A DNA stretch of 64,000 bases. It comes from Hypomesus transpacificus. Its lineage: Eukaryota > Chordata > Actinopteri > Osmeriformes > Osmeridae. The translations under genes were made by a program, and so were the position numbers. This document shows positions 26,051 through 37,491 of the stretch, piece after piece. The stretch covers positions 3,312,504 through 3,376,503 of the forward strand of contig NC_061067.1 in NCBI RefSeq assembly GCF_021917145.1, given 5' to 3'. Each line of letters opens with the position of its first letter. Positions within the stretch are counted from its first letter, which is position 1. A model generated the notes under the pieces. That model did not search any database. It saw nothing but the letters and a program-made list of their open reading frames with translations, and was not told the DNA's origin.

Positions 26051-26273
26051 GGAGGGGGCTCAAAAAATATGACACATTTCTACCTTCAAATGCAATAATC
26101 TATTACGTGTTAATATTACGTACTGCTTGTGCTAACATCCTGCCAATGAAGATTAATTGTAAAATCCAATAGACATTACAAAAAATGACAACGCAAAAGT
26201 TTAAGAAACTGCTGCCTAGCCATGTATTGGTTATTCACTGCCTCCTTGTGCTTAAAATAGGTTTTGCAATTCA

Positions 26274-26355
26274 GAATCAGAATCAGAAAGGGGTTTTATT
26301 CGCCATGAAAGTTTGCACAGACAAATAATTTACTTTGGCAGGAAGGTGCATACAT
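26274..26355 (+). mobile_element. fish interspersed-repeat 3' end (retroelement-like)
   Basis: cagaatcagaatcagaaagg followed by a ttttatt block and gtttgcacagaca resembles the dispersed cagaatcagaatcagaaag/tttattgcc repeats common in teleosts, probably the 3' end of a non-LTR retroelement or its SINE. Assigned from pattern memory only. Confidence 0.4.
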
Positions 26356-27420
26356 TACACATGTAGGAATCTTAAAACGATGTGGTCTAACTATACTACA
26401 GGTACACATCTGTAGTCGAACACATTTTGTAAGTAAAAAAAAAAAAGTTTTTTTGTTGCATTATTTGATCTATGAAATGTATGTTATAGATTACATTACA
26501 TTAAAGTAATCTACGGCAATATGTGTTACTATGCCTGATATGACTGTAAACGACTGACAGGCGGCGCCTCTGCTTCAGGGGAAAACCTAGTTTTGTCATA
26601 GAGGGCTTCACACCCGGCTGACAAGTAGGAGCAGGTGCGGCTGGACAGACACCTTGTCCATCCATTTAGATTTGAAAGGAGGAAGAGAGAAAAAAAGGGA
26701 CCAGCAATGGATACCATTTCTTTATTTATTTTACACTTGATGAATCCATAAGAAAATAATTACAGAAACATAACATGTGACCCACAATATGGAAAAAAAT
26801 GACCAGTATTTGTATTGGGTATGATCAAAGGCACCTTTGTGTTGGTCATGGAGGTCTGTTATGAGGAACTAGTGGGTGTGGTGTCAGTCAGGGAGGTTAT
26901 GTGGGAAGAGGGAGGAGGAGTCATGTTCAGAATATGACTTTGCTTTGGTCCCGAGTTCTTTTATACAAGAAAAGTGATGACTGACGAAATCTGAGGCCTC
27001 CGAAAAGAGCTGGAGATATCTGAGCTCTGATGCTCGCTCGGAGAGCTGAGCGTGCCTGTAACCTGCGCTGTTTGACCCAGAGGTGCTGAAGGAACATAGC
27101 CCTTCCCTGCCGACTCCAAAGATTTTTGAAAGAGTTTTAGTTCTCAAGATCATTTCGACCAATGTATCTGTTGGATATTGTGTACGTAGGTCTATGTGTG
27201 TTTTGTGTGTGTTAATATCATAATATAACGATGTTGAAAAAAAAGAACATGTGAGGGGATGTCCATTCTTCTCAAAACGAATATGACGCCTCTTCTTTAC
27301 TTGTCACAGCGGATTCATTTCATTTAATCTGCCAGCGAGTGAGTGTTACAGAATGTTGTTTTTCACCGCTGCCTTCTTGGCTGTGCCTCTAGGGAGAGAA
27401 CCTTCATGGCATACAGTATA

Positions 27421-27725
27421 CAGCCGTGGCCAAAAGTATTGGGAGCGACATACATTTTGTGTTTGCTAAGCTTGCTGGGCCTTGGAATAAAATGCCAGGT
27501 GAAATCACTCTATCAATCTGATTGGATTTTAAGAGCAGATTGACTGCTGTAAAAGAGGGGACTATTTGCATATAATGAACATTTGCGCCCCAAAAAAGCT
27601 TGAAATGAGCCTTATTGTATTCCAGTATTCTATTGAATCATGTAAAAACATTTTGCTCAAATACTAAACCAGCAAACTTTGCAAAACACAACATTTGTCA
27701 TTGCCAAAATCTATGCCCACGACTG
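27421..27725 (+). mobile_element. Tc1/mariner internal-deletion derivative
   Basis: The left end cagccgtggccaaaagtatt and the right end gcccacgactg (complement cagtcgtgggc) are the terminal repeats of a known fish Tc1-like family. TA dinucleotides flank both sides (27419-27420 and 27726-27727). The 305-bp body keeps subterminal pieces (tttgcatataatgaacattt, agcaaactttgcaaaacaca) but no transposase reading frame. A dead, non-autonomous copy. Confidence 0.85.
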
Positions 27726-30638
27726 TACACACACTCATGCATGTTAACAATCACTGACCTTCCAGTCCCCTGTTACACCATTAGTGCGTATGATCAGAGC
27801 AGGCGAGTGACAGCGGCCTCTTTGATGCTTCCCAGATATGACCCCCTCTACCACTGCAGCTGCTGTACTCTATTTTGGGTTAGCTACAGTGAACCTCTAT
27901 AATAGGGATCCCTTTACACACACACACACACACCCACATACACACCCTCACCCACACAGACAAACACCCACGCAACCAATTGCTTGGTATACATACAAAC
28001 ACGTATACTGTACACATTGCTCGCCAAATGAAATCATCCACTCCTTTCACCACACACCCTAATGGACAACCCCCGTGCCACTCACTGAATCAACAATCTG
28101 TGAATGCCTCTCTTGATGCTCTGATTTTGTCTTGGATTTGGTCATGTATTCAAGGCGTAGCTGACAATTAATGCACAAAGAGCTAAATCAGTGGCAGTTG
28201 GAGGGTGCAAACACAAGCTTTAGATTGCCTTTCTTCCCCTAAGGGGAACCAGGACAACTAATGAGAAACCGTAACTATTGATTTCTGCCATTTTCCTGCA
28301 AGGGAATCAGCACCAATGAGATAGCAGTCCATCGGAGCTTTGACAGGGCAGCTTCAATCATTTTGTACAGCAGTATTATCAAGCACTTCAGTGCATGAAA
28401 AATTTGTGTTTAAAACCAATAACCATAAAAATCTAACATACAGCATACGAAACACTTTGGTTGATAGTACTCTAGACTCCTATAGTTTATGGAATTATAC
28501 TGAATGTTTATTCAAAACAAAGTATGCTTTTATTTCCTGGTCATAAAATCCCAGACACTAAGCAGTATGCATGATGAAGAGAACTGTCTGTTTATATGGA
28601 GGAGAGCAGCCGAGGTCAATAAGCCAATACAAGGTCTGCATATGACAAATACAGTGGTTTTGAGTTCCTGAATGCAACCAGGTCAGTCCTCGACAAGGGG
28701 AAATGGGGGGTGAGTATGATCTTTGGGTAGTTGTGAGTAAAGGGAAAGGTCTGTCACATTCAATCTTAAGATGTGGGCCCAAGTAGCCTGCAGCGAGGCA
28801 CAGGACCCCATTACGCTGTCCTCAGTCCTAATCCCATGAGCCTTTGCTAGACAGGGCCAGTGACCCAGAGCGTGATTTGAGTCCCCAGCATTCTTCTGGC
28901 TGGTGGTTGACCGAATTCAAATGAAACATGATGATGTTAAACATAAAAAAAAGCAGTTAAATACAAAATTTGCATTTGGTGTTCCTATGCATCCAGTATT
29001 AAATTGTGACTAAATGTCCAGGGATCAAAGGTGTGGAAGGATATTGTGTTTCACTGGCACAGCGACCACTACATCATGCCACACAGAACAGCAGCTAGTT
29101 ACACAGTGATAATTGAAACCCTGACACAAGCATCTGTCATGTCTGATTCTGCGCTTGTCACCACTCATTCAATTAGTTTGTAGTCTGATTGTCATCTCAT
29201 TTGGAGATCAGTGGAAGGCATTCAATTCAGTCTGGAACTAAGTGATGGGGAACTCTTGTCCATAAGTAAGCATGTTTACTAGAATCAGTTTGCCAAGAGG
29301 AACTAAGTACTGAAGATGTTAACAAACACTACAGAAGTTGCCAATGTAAACTGCTTGTATTTTATTGCTTTATTGCTGCTTGAGATTTATAATATTCAAT
29401 AAAAATAAATTATGGTAACTATAAATGGGAAACAACGACTCTTAAGTATTACATATTAGTGTAAAAATAATCATAAATAGACAATGAGTCACATCCTTAC
29501 TATTAATTTAATTGAAATATAGTATGTATGATTACAATTATGAACGCCCTTAGGTGCACAACAATGAGAGGAGTGGCTTTGCCCTGACACTATAGACAAA
29601 TAAATGTATACCAAATTATACCTGCAGTATTTCAAATTTACATTGTAATAACTGAAGATTCTACATTCCATATGGCACATGAAGTGTACGCAATATTTTA
29701 AGTGTTTGTTTTTTCCTAGGCTTTCACATTAATGATGAGGTGTTTACATGACAAACAGATGAATGTGACTGCAAAAAGTACATTGTTTACTTTACATGCT
29801 TTGAGAATACTCCTAAACATTTTCTTTCATATTCCTGTGAGACTGGTTCAACATTATTGACATTAATAACATGACAACATCAATGGGGGTTAGAGTTTTA
29901 ACAAAAATAACAGACTATTTTAAGTGGCAGAATCTGCATCAGCGTCACAGTCATGTGTTTTGCTTACTCTATTAAAGTTTGTGTCGATACTGTTTGGTTG
30001 CTGAAACTAAAAATTGCTATGTGGGGAATGGAAAGTGGATCTCTTTAATACTGATGTCTTAGCACCAGTTTTGAAAAAACATTCGGCACTGATATCCCTT
30101 CACTGCTTACATGTCTTAATCCAATTTTAGAAGCACCACCAAGTTGTTTTTTAGTTGGCAGACGTAGGACTGAGTCTCAGGAGTTGGCTAAAACAACTTG
30201 TGAGAAAACTAAAACATCTAGACCAGGACTTGAGCTGCTCCTTCTTAAAGTCAACCCACAAAATTGTGTATTTTGAGCAGACTATGTTAAAAAGAGTATG
30301 ACAGGTGTATTTCTCTTTTACCTTCTAGGTTCAAAACATGGCCAAATCTTCCCTTTCATGTCTCAATCAGCATCGCACTTTCAACTGCAGTCCAGGAACC
30401 TCTTTCTGATCCAACCTACAGTAAAAAAAACTTTTGTTAAACCACATTCTAATCCCCCCTCTCAACAGTCCAGACTGAAACCACACTGTCACATCTCCTC
30501 TGTTGTGAAATGTGACCGTAAGTAGCAGCAAATATTAACATGATGCTGGTCTCCACTTCCTTAGGCCACTCCACCTTGTGGATCAAATTAATCCTGCAGT
30601 TCTAAAAAGACAGAAACCCTATACAGTGTTACTGGTAT

Positions 30639-30744
30639 TGGCCGCGTTTCCCAGATTTTTTAAGAAGCTCTTAACGCTAAGAGCTTCTTAGGAGCATTCT
30701 AAGAGCGCTAGAACGCTTCTTAACGAATCTGGGAAATGCGGCCA
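30639..30744. mobile_element. inverted-repeat MITE, unclassified
   Basis: The 106-bp element begins TGGCCGCGTTTCCCAGATT and ends with the complement of TGGCCGCATTTCCCAGATTC, so the terminal repeats are about 20 bp with one or two mismatches. Inside is a nested hairpin built from AAGAAGCTCTTA and TAAGAGCTTCTTA. There is no clear long target duplication, so the superfamily is left open. Confidence 0.75.
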
Positions 30745-31013
30745 TTGTTATTACAGAGAGCTAACCAATTAATCCAATTACCACAAAGTGCTAACACCGA
30801 ATGTGAAGGCTAAAGTATCACAAACATTTGATTTGGAAGGACATGTAAAGCAGGAAATGGAAGTGTATTTGATAATCTCACTCAGTTGAGCAGTAAACAC
30901 AACAATTATCCTGGCATCTGCTCTATGTGGGAAACAGATTTTAAAAGGCTGGAAGAATATCTATAGCATAGAAAGTAAAACAACTACAAGTTTGGTGTAC
31001 AAGGCATAACGTC

Positions 31014-31439
31014 TTTATTGTTATACACAGAAATACATCTCCAAAGACTTTGCACAAATCAATGGGGTAACATGAACTTTGAGATATCAAAAGTCTCACA
31101 CAGTTCCTCGCTTTTTGTAAATTAGCCAAACAAGTATATCTGCCACTCACATTCCAAATGGTACACAGATTACAACCAATATTCGGAACTGTCAAATGTT
31201 ACCGTATGTGCATTACATTACCAATTACAAACAAGTTATACCCATTGTTAAAATACAACTGTGCAAATTGTTAGAAAAATACCAACTTATACCAGATTCT
31301 GGATTGTGCTCTGTAAAAATCCTTACAAATAGTATATAATCTATATATAAATGTTATCAACATGCAACATTGCATTTCCCAAAAATATCCCTCATGCTGC
31401 CTGTTTGAGATTGTTCAGTGGGTCACCTTTCACCTTGCT
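31014..31439 (-). other. jph1: possible jph1 terminal 3'UTR exon
   Basis: On the minus strand a strong acceptor (pyrimidine tract, then ttttttcag at 31440) is followed by a region ending at an AATAAA (plus tttatt, 31014-31019). The last jph1 coding exon is followed by an excellent donor, so this could be the exon it splices to. The first bases also read as an open frame ending DPLNNLKQAA and stop, so a different gene's last coding exon is an alternative. Confidence 0.35.
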
Positions 31440-33804
31440 GAAAAAAGAGGGAAGAGGTTAAGATGGAGGGCGTGGACAACAGATTTCCGATGAAAAGGGT
31501 TATAAAAGTAAAATGTTTTGCTGACAAATAAAGCTAACTGCATTACCTTGACATCACAGACATCAAACATCACAGTCTGGAACTTTTACTACACAATGTA
31601 AAGTTGCCTTAAATGTCGCCAAGTAAAAATGAACAGAAAATAATTGGGATAGTCTTCTTCCAATGGTTCTTCATCATAAACATCTTCCTTTGCAGCAGAT
31701 AGCACAAATAATTGTGGAAGAAATTCATCAACATTGCCCGGTGAAGCAGTCTCCAAAAGTGATGCGCCGAATAATCTACTAGTCAAGAATCACATCTCAA
31801 AACAGAATTGCATAAAAAGCAAATCTAACAATTTTTCAAGCCCTTTTTAGTGAAGACTAATATCTGAAACAATATACCTATGAACAGTATAATGAATAAA
31901 TAATGAACCTTCAAAGTGCTAACAGAAAATGTTATTCATATTAATTCACATTCAAATTAAATAAATTTATGCTGTAACTGCAACAAAGACCACAAACAGT
32001 TACAATGAAGTTGCACGTTTAAAAACAATGATTTTGATAATTGAAACCGTCAGTACAGTTCCTCACACAACAAAATTAAGACGAGGATTTGATTGTTTGA
32101 GGTTCCTTCCTCCCCCCTCTTCTTCATCATCTTCTGAGGTAAACAGCAGTGCAGACTTAAAGGCATCACTCTTAACCACATCACCACAGATTTAACCTGA
32201 ACAAATTCACCAACAGCTTCTTTCATCCAATCCAGTGTTCCCAAGCCCCAGACTCAAGCAGACTCCAAATGTCTCATAAAGCAGGTGTTTGAACTAAACC
32301 TGGACAACTGCATCAATGGCTCTTCACAGCTTACTTGGTATAACATTGGAAGCAGAGAAGAATAATGAAAGTAATTATGCTAAAAAATCCCATGCACAAT
32401 AATAGTTTGTGTTGCAATATCAACGAAATATTATAATGTTTATTAAATAAATAACATTTCCATAAGACTTTTCATACATCAGTCACAAAAAGCTACTGTA
32501 GCTAAGGCCTGTTACCATGTCATTGTCCTTACAACTGTACCAAGTAACACTGTGAACAGTTCAATTGACCCAATCCAGTTATTTTAAAATGAGAGGATTC
32601 CTACCTGCTGAATGTAGAAATTAACATAATAGGAGTTAGTTAAATTATTTATTTTGGCAAAATATATAATTCTTCTGACAAAAAAAAAATATTACACATA
32701 AAATAAGCATTAAACTCTTAAATCCTTCAAAATTGTTTTTAGACTTCCAAAATAAATGTGAAAAGATGGGTAATCTTCAACGGATCCTCACTTGATCAAT
32801 ATGGATTTAGTTCCAAGAAAGGCTTTTTTTTTCTTCTGTGGTATATGACTGCAGGTAACCAACATTCAATGAACAACAACAAATAAACAAACAAACAAAA
32901 AAAAAAAAACTATGAAAAACACAACAAAAATGTTGTTCAAACATGCACAGGGAGCATGTCAAACAGTGGCTCCTGGGTAATGGTGGGAGGAGCTTGAAAA
33001 CATTGCATGGTGGAAGGGTAACAGAGTAAGACTGGCAAGTGACCGCGCTAGCACTGACCCCCAGCGTTGGCCGTATCCAGTTTCCTGTATCGAGGGTTGC
33101 ATGCGTGAACGTAGGGCCATCCCAACATCTAAAATGCTTTACCTACAACAACACAGTCCTCTGGCCGCCCCGCTCACATCTTCCTATGAAAACATCGGGT
33201 GGTAAAATAGTAAGGCAGCTGTTCCATCCTGTCAACTAAAAGTGCATCTCCACACTCTTCCAGTAAAGTCAGTCCTGCTGGGACTGCGACGGCAGGGGGA
33301 GTGGCTAAGTAAGCCTGGGCCCCCTGCTGGGGGCAGCATACGTGATGTGGGTTTCAATTACTTCTCAAATGTGTGTATGTTTATATATGTGTTGTGGTGT
33401 GTGTTTTAAAACATTTTTTACTCCCTAGACACGACAGTTCCCTCCAGGTCTTACGGGAACCGAAGAAGGTGTTTTAACATGGGGACAACGGGCTGTGTTT
33501 GGCCCGTGACAGGGTGACTGGTGGTTGGTTCCCTCACAGTTCCTGTGCCACGCTGATTCCCGAGCACCTTAGAATGCCTCCCTGTGTTGGCTGGCGCCGT
33601 TTGGATTTTTCAAAGGCTGGCGATGCAGCTGAATCAGTTGCCATGGCTTCACTAAGGAGTCAAAACAGTTTCATTTTAACAGACAGGTATAGAAGAAGCT
33701 GAATGATTCACAGGCAAGTCCATTTAAAGCCAGCATGTCCTAAGAATAGCTGTAAACAGGATTCAGAAGTACACAATCAGGAAGTAATGAGGTAAACGTT
33801 GCTT
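31440..33804 (-). other. jph1: jph1 3' region (3'UTR or UTR intron)
   Basis: AT-rich, noncoding-looking sequence between the jph1 stop exon and the candidate terminal exon. Two minus-strand patches have codon-like composition (about 31540-31790 and 32090-32190) but no recognised homolog. An A-rich stretch with AAC/AAAC repeats lies at 32870-32910. Confidence 0.45.
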
Positions 33805-33821
33805 ACCTGAGAAACAGGTGA

Positions 33822-33902
33822 TCATGTCAGGAAGTGGACAAATATGATTGCTAAGCCAATATTCAAAAGCATAACCATGGCAACCAGGATTGAGTTAGGA
33901 CC
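33822..33902 (-). CDS. jph1: jph1 last coding exon (membrane anchor)
   Basis: 81 nt: acceptor tcttacag, 26 residues, TGA at 33824-33822. It encodes GPNSILVAMVMLLNIG and LAIIFVHFLT, a hydrophobic tail-anchor helix diagnostic of junctophilins. Seventeen bases after the stop is a consensus donor, CAG|gtaagc (33804-33799), suggesting an intron within the 3'UTR. Confidence 0.96.
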   Translation of the reverse strand, partial: GPNSILVAMVMLLNIGLAIIFVHFLT

Positions 33903-34739
33903 CTGTAAGACATAATATTGTCATATAAGAGAGATCACTATCACAATATCTTTCAACAATATTTTCCACTTTTTCAGACTGTTTGCCAGTACTTACGGCT
34001 TCCACCTCTATAGCATCTGCAATGTCCATGCTGGCTTTCTTCATCTCTGCGAGGCTCTTTGGCTTTTGGGAATCCTGCTTCCTGAGTTTGGGTTCACTTT
34101 TGCTGTTGGGTGCGGGCTTGAGAGTAGAGGCTCCGTAGGACCTGGGGGGTTGGGGAGCCATGCGTGCCAGGGCGGCCTGACTGAGATCCTCATCCTCCCC
34201 CTCTTCTAGGTCGGGGGGTGGAGGACCCCTCGTAGGGGCCTTGACGTAGTAGCTGTGGTACTGGGTGTGGAGCTGTCCATTCGCTGGGCTCGACACTACC
34301 GCCTGGGCCTGGGGAGGGGGCGCCAGAGCGGGGGGGGACTCTGGGGCCTTGGGGGGCTTCGGAGGGGCCTCTTCCTGCCTGGGCGGGGCAGCCTGGGGTG
34401 GAGGGGGTTTAGGGGGCTCCACAGTGGATGCCCTCTCGTCTTTACTGACCTTCCTGCTTGGACGCTCGTCCTTGCTGGTCTTGCGGGTGGGTTTCTCCTC
34501 TTTGCTGGTCTTGCGCCCTGGCTTTTCCTCTTTGCTGGATTTGCGGCTGCTGGTGCTGTTGGCGAGCTGCGCTTTTTTCTTGGAGTGGGGCGAGGGCGGA
34601 GGGGTGGGGCCGGGGCTGGTGGCTGGTGGGGTGCCTTTGCTGTTGGAGGGGGGAGATTTGGAGGGGGAGTTCTCCTTCTCCACAGGGGCCTCCGTGATCT
34701 CTACAGGGTCCATGAACTGCTGCTTGATATAGTCAGGAC
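33822..34739 (-). CDS. jph1: jph1, Junctophilin 1, 3' part (2 coding exons)
   Basis: Junctophilins hold the plasma membrane/T-tubule close to the endoplasmic or sarcoplasmic reticulum; N-terminal MORN repeats bind the plasma membrane and a C-terminal helix sits in the reticulum. Visible exons on the minus strand: 34739-33997 and 33902-33822. The first encodes GPDYIKQQFMDPVEITEAP, a Pro/Lys/Ser-rich divergent region, then NGQLHTQYHSYYVKAP and PPPDLEEGEDEDLSQ. The second is the tail anchor GPNSILVAMVMLL and NIGLAIIFVHFLT with stop. GPDYxKQxF after the alpha-helical region and NGxLHxQYHxYYVK are JPH1 features; synteny with eloc and stau2 agrees. The MORN-repeat exons (roughly 400 residues) must lie to the right but are not in 34740-38554, so they probably fall in or beyond the N gap. 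Confidence 0.93.
33997..34739 (-). CDS. jph1: jph1 exon, divergent cytoplasmic region
   Basis: 743 nt (2 + 247 codons), acceptor ctgtgcag, donor gtaagt. Low-complexity Pro, Lys, Ser and Glu. It includes four tandem copies of the ten-residue unit RKxSK[DE]E[KR][PA]x at 34426-34545, the conserved YHSYYVK block, an acidic patch LEEGEDEDLSQ, and a Lys-rich end running to ADAIEVEA. Long plus-strand frames across the same bases are antisense shadows caused by GC richness. Confidence 0.93.
34426..34545 (-). repeat. jph1: 30-bp coding minisatellite in jph1 (4 units)
   Basis: Four successive 30-base units encode RKSSKEEKPG, RKTSKEEKPT, RKTSKDERPS and RKVSKDERAS. Units differ at only a few positions and stay in frame. 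Confidence 0.9.
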
Positions 34740-35828
34740 CTGCACAGTAGAGGGGTGGAGGAGGGAGAGGACAACTATTAACATCAATACACGTATGCAC
34801 AAACACGTTCACACGCCCAGGTGTGTTGGTTTGTAGGGTTCCTCCTCCTCTTGATTCTTCTCCTCGCTCACCCTTGTGGTTCTGTGCTGTCACTCATCAT
34901 GGTTCATGTTTGTGTCAGTGTCAGTCAGTCAGGTGACTAGTTTCTACCTCTGTTCAATCTTATTATATTAATATTGATCATACCATTTTCCCAATATATT
35001 TTGTTTGTTAGCATTAAGACCCTGCTCCTAAGAATGTCATTGTTTTCTGAATAAATGTATGCCAGGTTATTTAACATTTTGACATACACAAGCACATTCA
35101 CTCCAGTGTACTGCAAACAAATAAACCACTACCCATAAAATACCTCCATACACAAACAAAAGTGCACGTACACACATTGCATTACCCCAGTTTGGGATGT
35201 AGGATGACATAAGAGATCACTAATCCTTGAAAGAATGCCAACTCATGTCGTAATCTCCAACACAAGCACTGCCCAAGAACCCAGATTAGAAGGGCAGAGC
35301 TATCTGCTATTGACTTCTACTGCCTGAAATAAAAGGTTTTGGAATATCTACTGTTGGCATTGTAGTACTGTCCATGGGAAATCCAAAACAGCCTCAACTA
35401 ATGAGTAAATAACATGTCAAATTACATGTCAAACCACAGTAACCCCAGTCAATATCCCTACAGCTATACTGTAGGTAAAATGAATGGATTTGCAAGCACT
35501 GGTGGCTTTGTAAATGTGAAAAAAGACTACAGAAAGGCTTATATATAGACATATTTAACACACACATCAGTAGATCACACAGCGCAGAAATCATTAAGTC
35601 CCCAACAAGGTTTACTCTAATCATTCCATTTCATCTCCTATCTGCAGTATCGCACCCTAATAAGCACATCCCTAGGGCAAGATGCAAGTGTAGCGAACCA
35701 AGTGGAGATCAAAGAGAGAGCAGAGAGAAATTGAAATAGAGAGATGGAAAACAGGGTGAGTAGAGAGAGGACGAGCATGTCATTAATGTAGAGGCCCAGA
35801 CTCCAGCCAGGCCAGAGAGGCGAGCTTC

Positions 35829-36023
35829 CATTTACATTACATTTAGTATTTTAGCTTATCTTATTCTCATCCAGAGCGACTTACAGTAAGTACAGGGACA
35901 TTCCCCAGAGGCAAGTAAAGTGAAGTGCCTTGCCCCGGGACACAACGTCATTTGGCACGGCCAGGAACCGATCGGCAACCTTCTGATTAGTAGCCCGATA
36001 CCCGAACCGCTCACCCACCTGAC
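35829..36023 (-). mobile_element. tRNA-derived SINE (V-SINE-like), copy 2
   Basis: Reverse-complement copy of the family: a tail (complement of catttacattacatttag), ccagagcgacttacagtaag, the core complement agtgccttgccccgggacac, and a tRNA-like head ending gctcacccacctgac. It inserted in the same orientation as jph1 transcription. Confidence 0.9.
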
Positions 36024-37454
36024 CCCTTCCATGTGTTAGTTTTGGATGTTGGCATGTTGGAAGCACCGTTCACATTTTGCAGCCTTCATTCCGTGGGAAA
36101 ATCCATCTCTAAGAATCAGAGATTAATTGATGATGACCCTCACCCTTTAGGAAGGAGAAGCTTGTAAAGAAGAACAGTACACACAGGCTGAGGTCTGCTA
36201 AAACTCTCCCAACAGCAAATCCGACGACTCAATATCACTTAAACCAAAATAATTTTCCCCTCTGCGGGACATTCCTATTTCATTTCATAACAGCGACAGC
36301 CCCAGTAAGACCCACTACAAAGAGACAGGGGACTTTCGAACATCCACAGGGATTAAAATATCTGGTGAGTTTAATTTCACACCATAACTCGATAAGAGGG
36401 TTGGCTTCATGGGCAGTTCCATGCACTTTCTGTTAGGAGACAGAGTCCTATGAGGGGTTCCAGGCAGCATTTTCTGGATACTTCTCAGCATTACCAGTAC
36501 CATCAGACTGCTTAGAGAAAGAGAGAGAGAGATACAGAGAGGGGGAGGGACAGAGAGAGAGAGATAACTGCAGTATTGGCAACCAGTCAGACACTTTGCA
36601 CCGCCAGCCATTTTAAAAGCCACAGACACAGCTTTTCGATATAAAAATTATTGTTTCATCATTTCAGAGTCACCTATAACAATGTAGTTCATTGTGCACT
36701 GTCTTTTTTTCAACATGGTTTTAACTTACATCTAAAAGCACTGGTGTGGTCTGAATGGATATATTTGCTTTCAACCTGGTACTGTACAATACCTAGTTGC
36801 TATGGTACAGGCTATAACTACAGTCATTTGCAGTGCCAAACAATGGTGATTAGTCACTTGTGTTCTAGAGCCAACCCCCCCCCCAGATGGCCCCTGCACA
36901 TCTTTATCTGAGCTTCGATCAATCTATACTACCAAAGAGGAATTCCTTCAAGTAGGAAAAGATACTGGTAGAGGCCAGGGATAACTTGGTCTTTCTGTTG
37001 CCCTGCCGACATAAGAGTACAATTCTAACCCTAATAAAGGATCCACTCTAAAGGCTTATTTTATGTGTCCAGTTTGAGAACTTTTGCATCTGACACAGTT
37101 CAACCTCACGCTGCCTCTCTCTGCTTACTGTCTTTATCCGTCCCCTTCATCATCTCTATGGCATTATTATAGGACAAGCTTTCGTTTCAGCTATGGATGC
37201 CAGCTACGTTCAAGCTAATCCGGAGCACATTTCCACTCCAGTGGAGGCCTAGCCAAACATAAGCACACAAAAACACACACACCCAAGCACACACCAACAC
37301 ATACACACACGGTCAGGACACAAAAGGCCTGGCGATCTTGTCCATGTACAGCACACCCAGTGCCTTTGTCACCCCTGATGACCTTAATCTAAGAGGAACG
37401 AACAAGCGGGACCCAAACAGGCCACGTGACTGGAAGTGTTTTACACATTAGAGT

Positions 37455-37456
<2 letters not shown>

Positions 37457-37490
<34 letters not shown>
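37457..37490 (+). repeat. 34-base poly(G) run
   Basis: Uninterrupted G from 37457 to 37490, followed by agggggaca. The longest of several G or C runs in the window. Confidence 0.95.

Positions 37491-37491
<1 letters not shown>

Larger units (their letters stand above)
26050..31000. other. eloc-jph1 interval with no recognised gene
   Basis: In human, TMEM70 and LY96 lie between ELOC and JPH1; I find no exon resembling either. The interval holds a repeat tail (26274-26355), a Tc1-like remnant (27421-27725), a CA tract (27917-27935), an inverted-repeat element (30639-30744) and otherwise AT-rich unique sequence. A 92-codon minus-strand frame (26884-27162) is the longest without simple repeats and matches no family I know. 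Confidence 0.5.

Noticed and set aside
26884..27162. 92-codon minus-strand open frame starting MVEMILRTKTLSKIFG
   Set aside because: A basic start resembling a mitochondrial presequence made me test it as tmem70, but none of the TMEM70 core or membrane segments are present. Not called as a gene.
34255..34836. 193-codon plus-strand open frame rich in Gly, Trp and Leu
   Set aside because: Antisense of the GC-rich jph1 exon, whose minus-strand translation is clearly recognisable.
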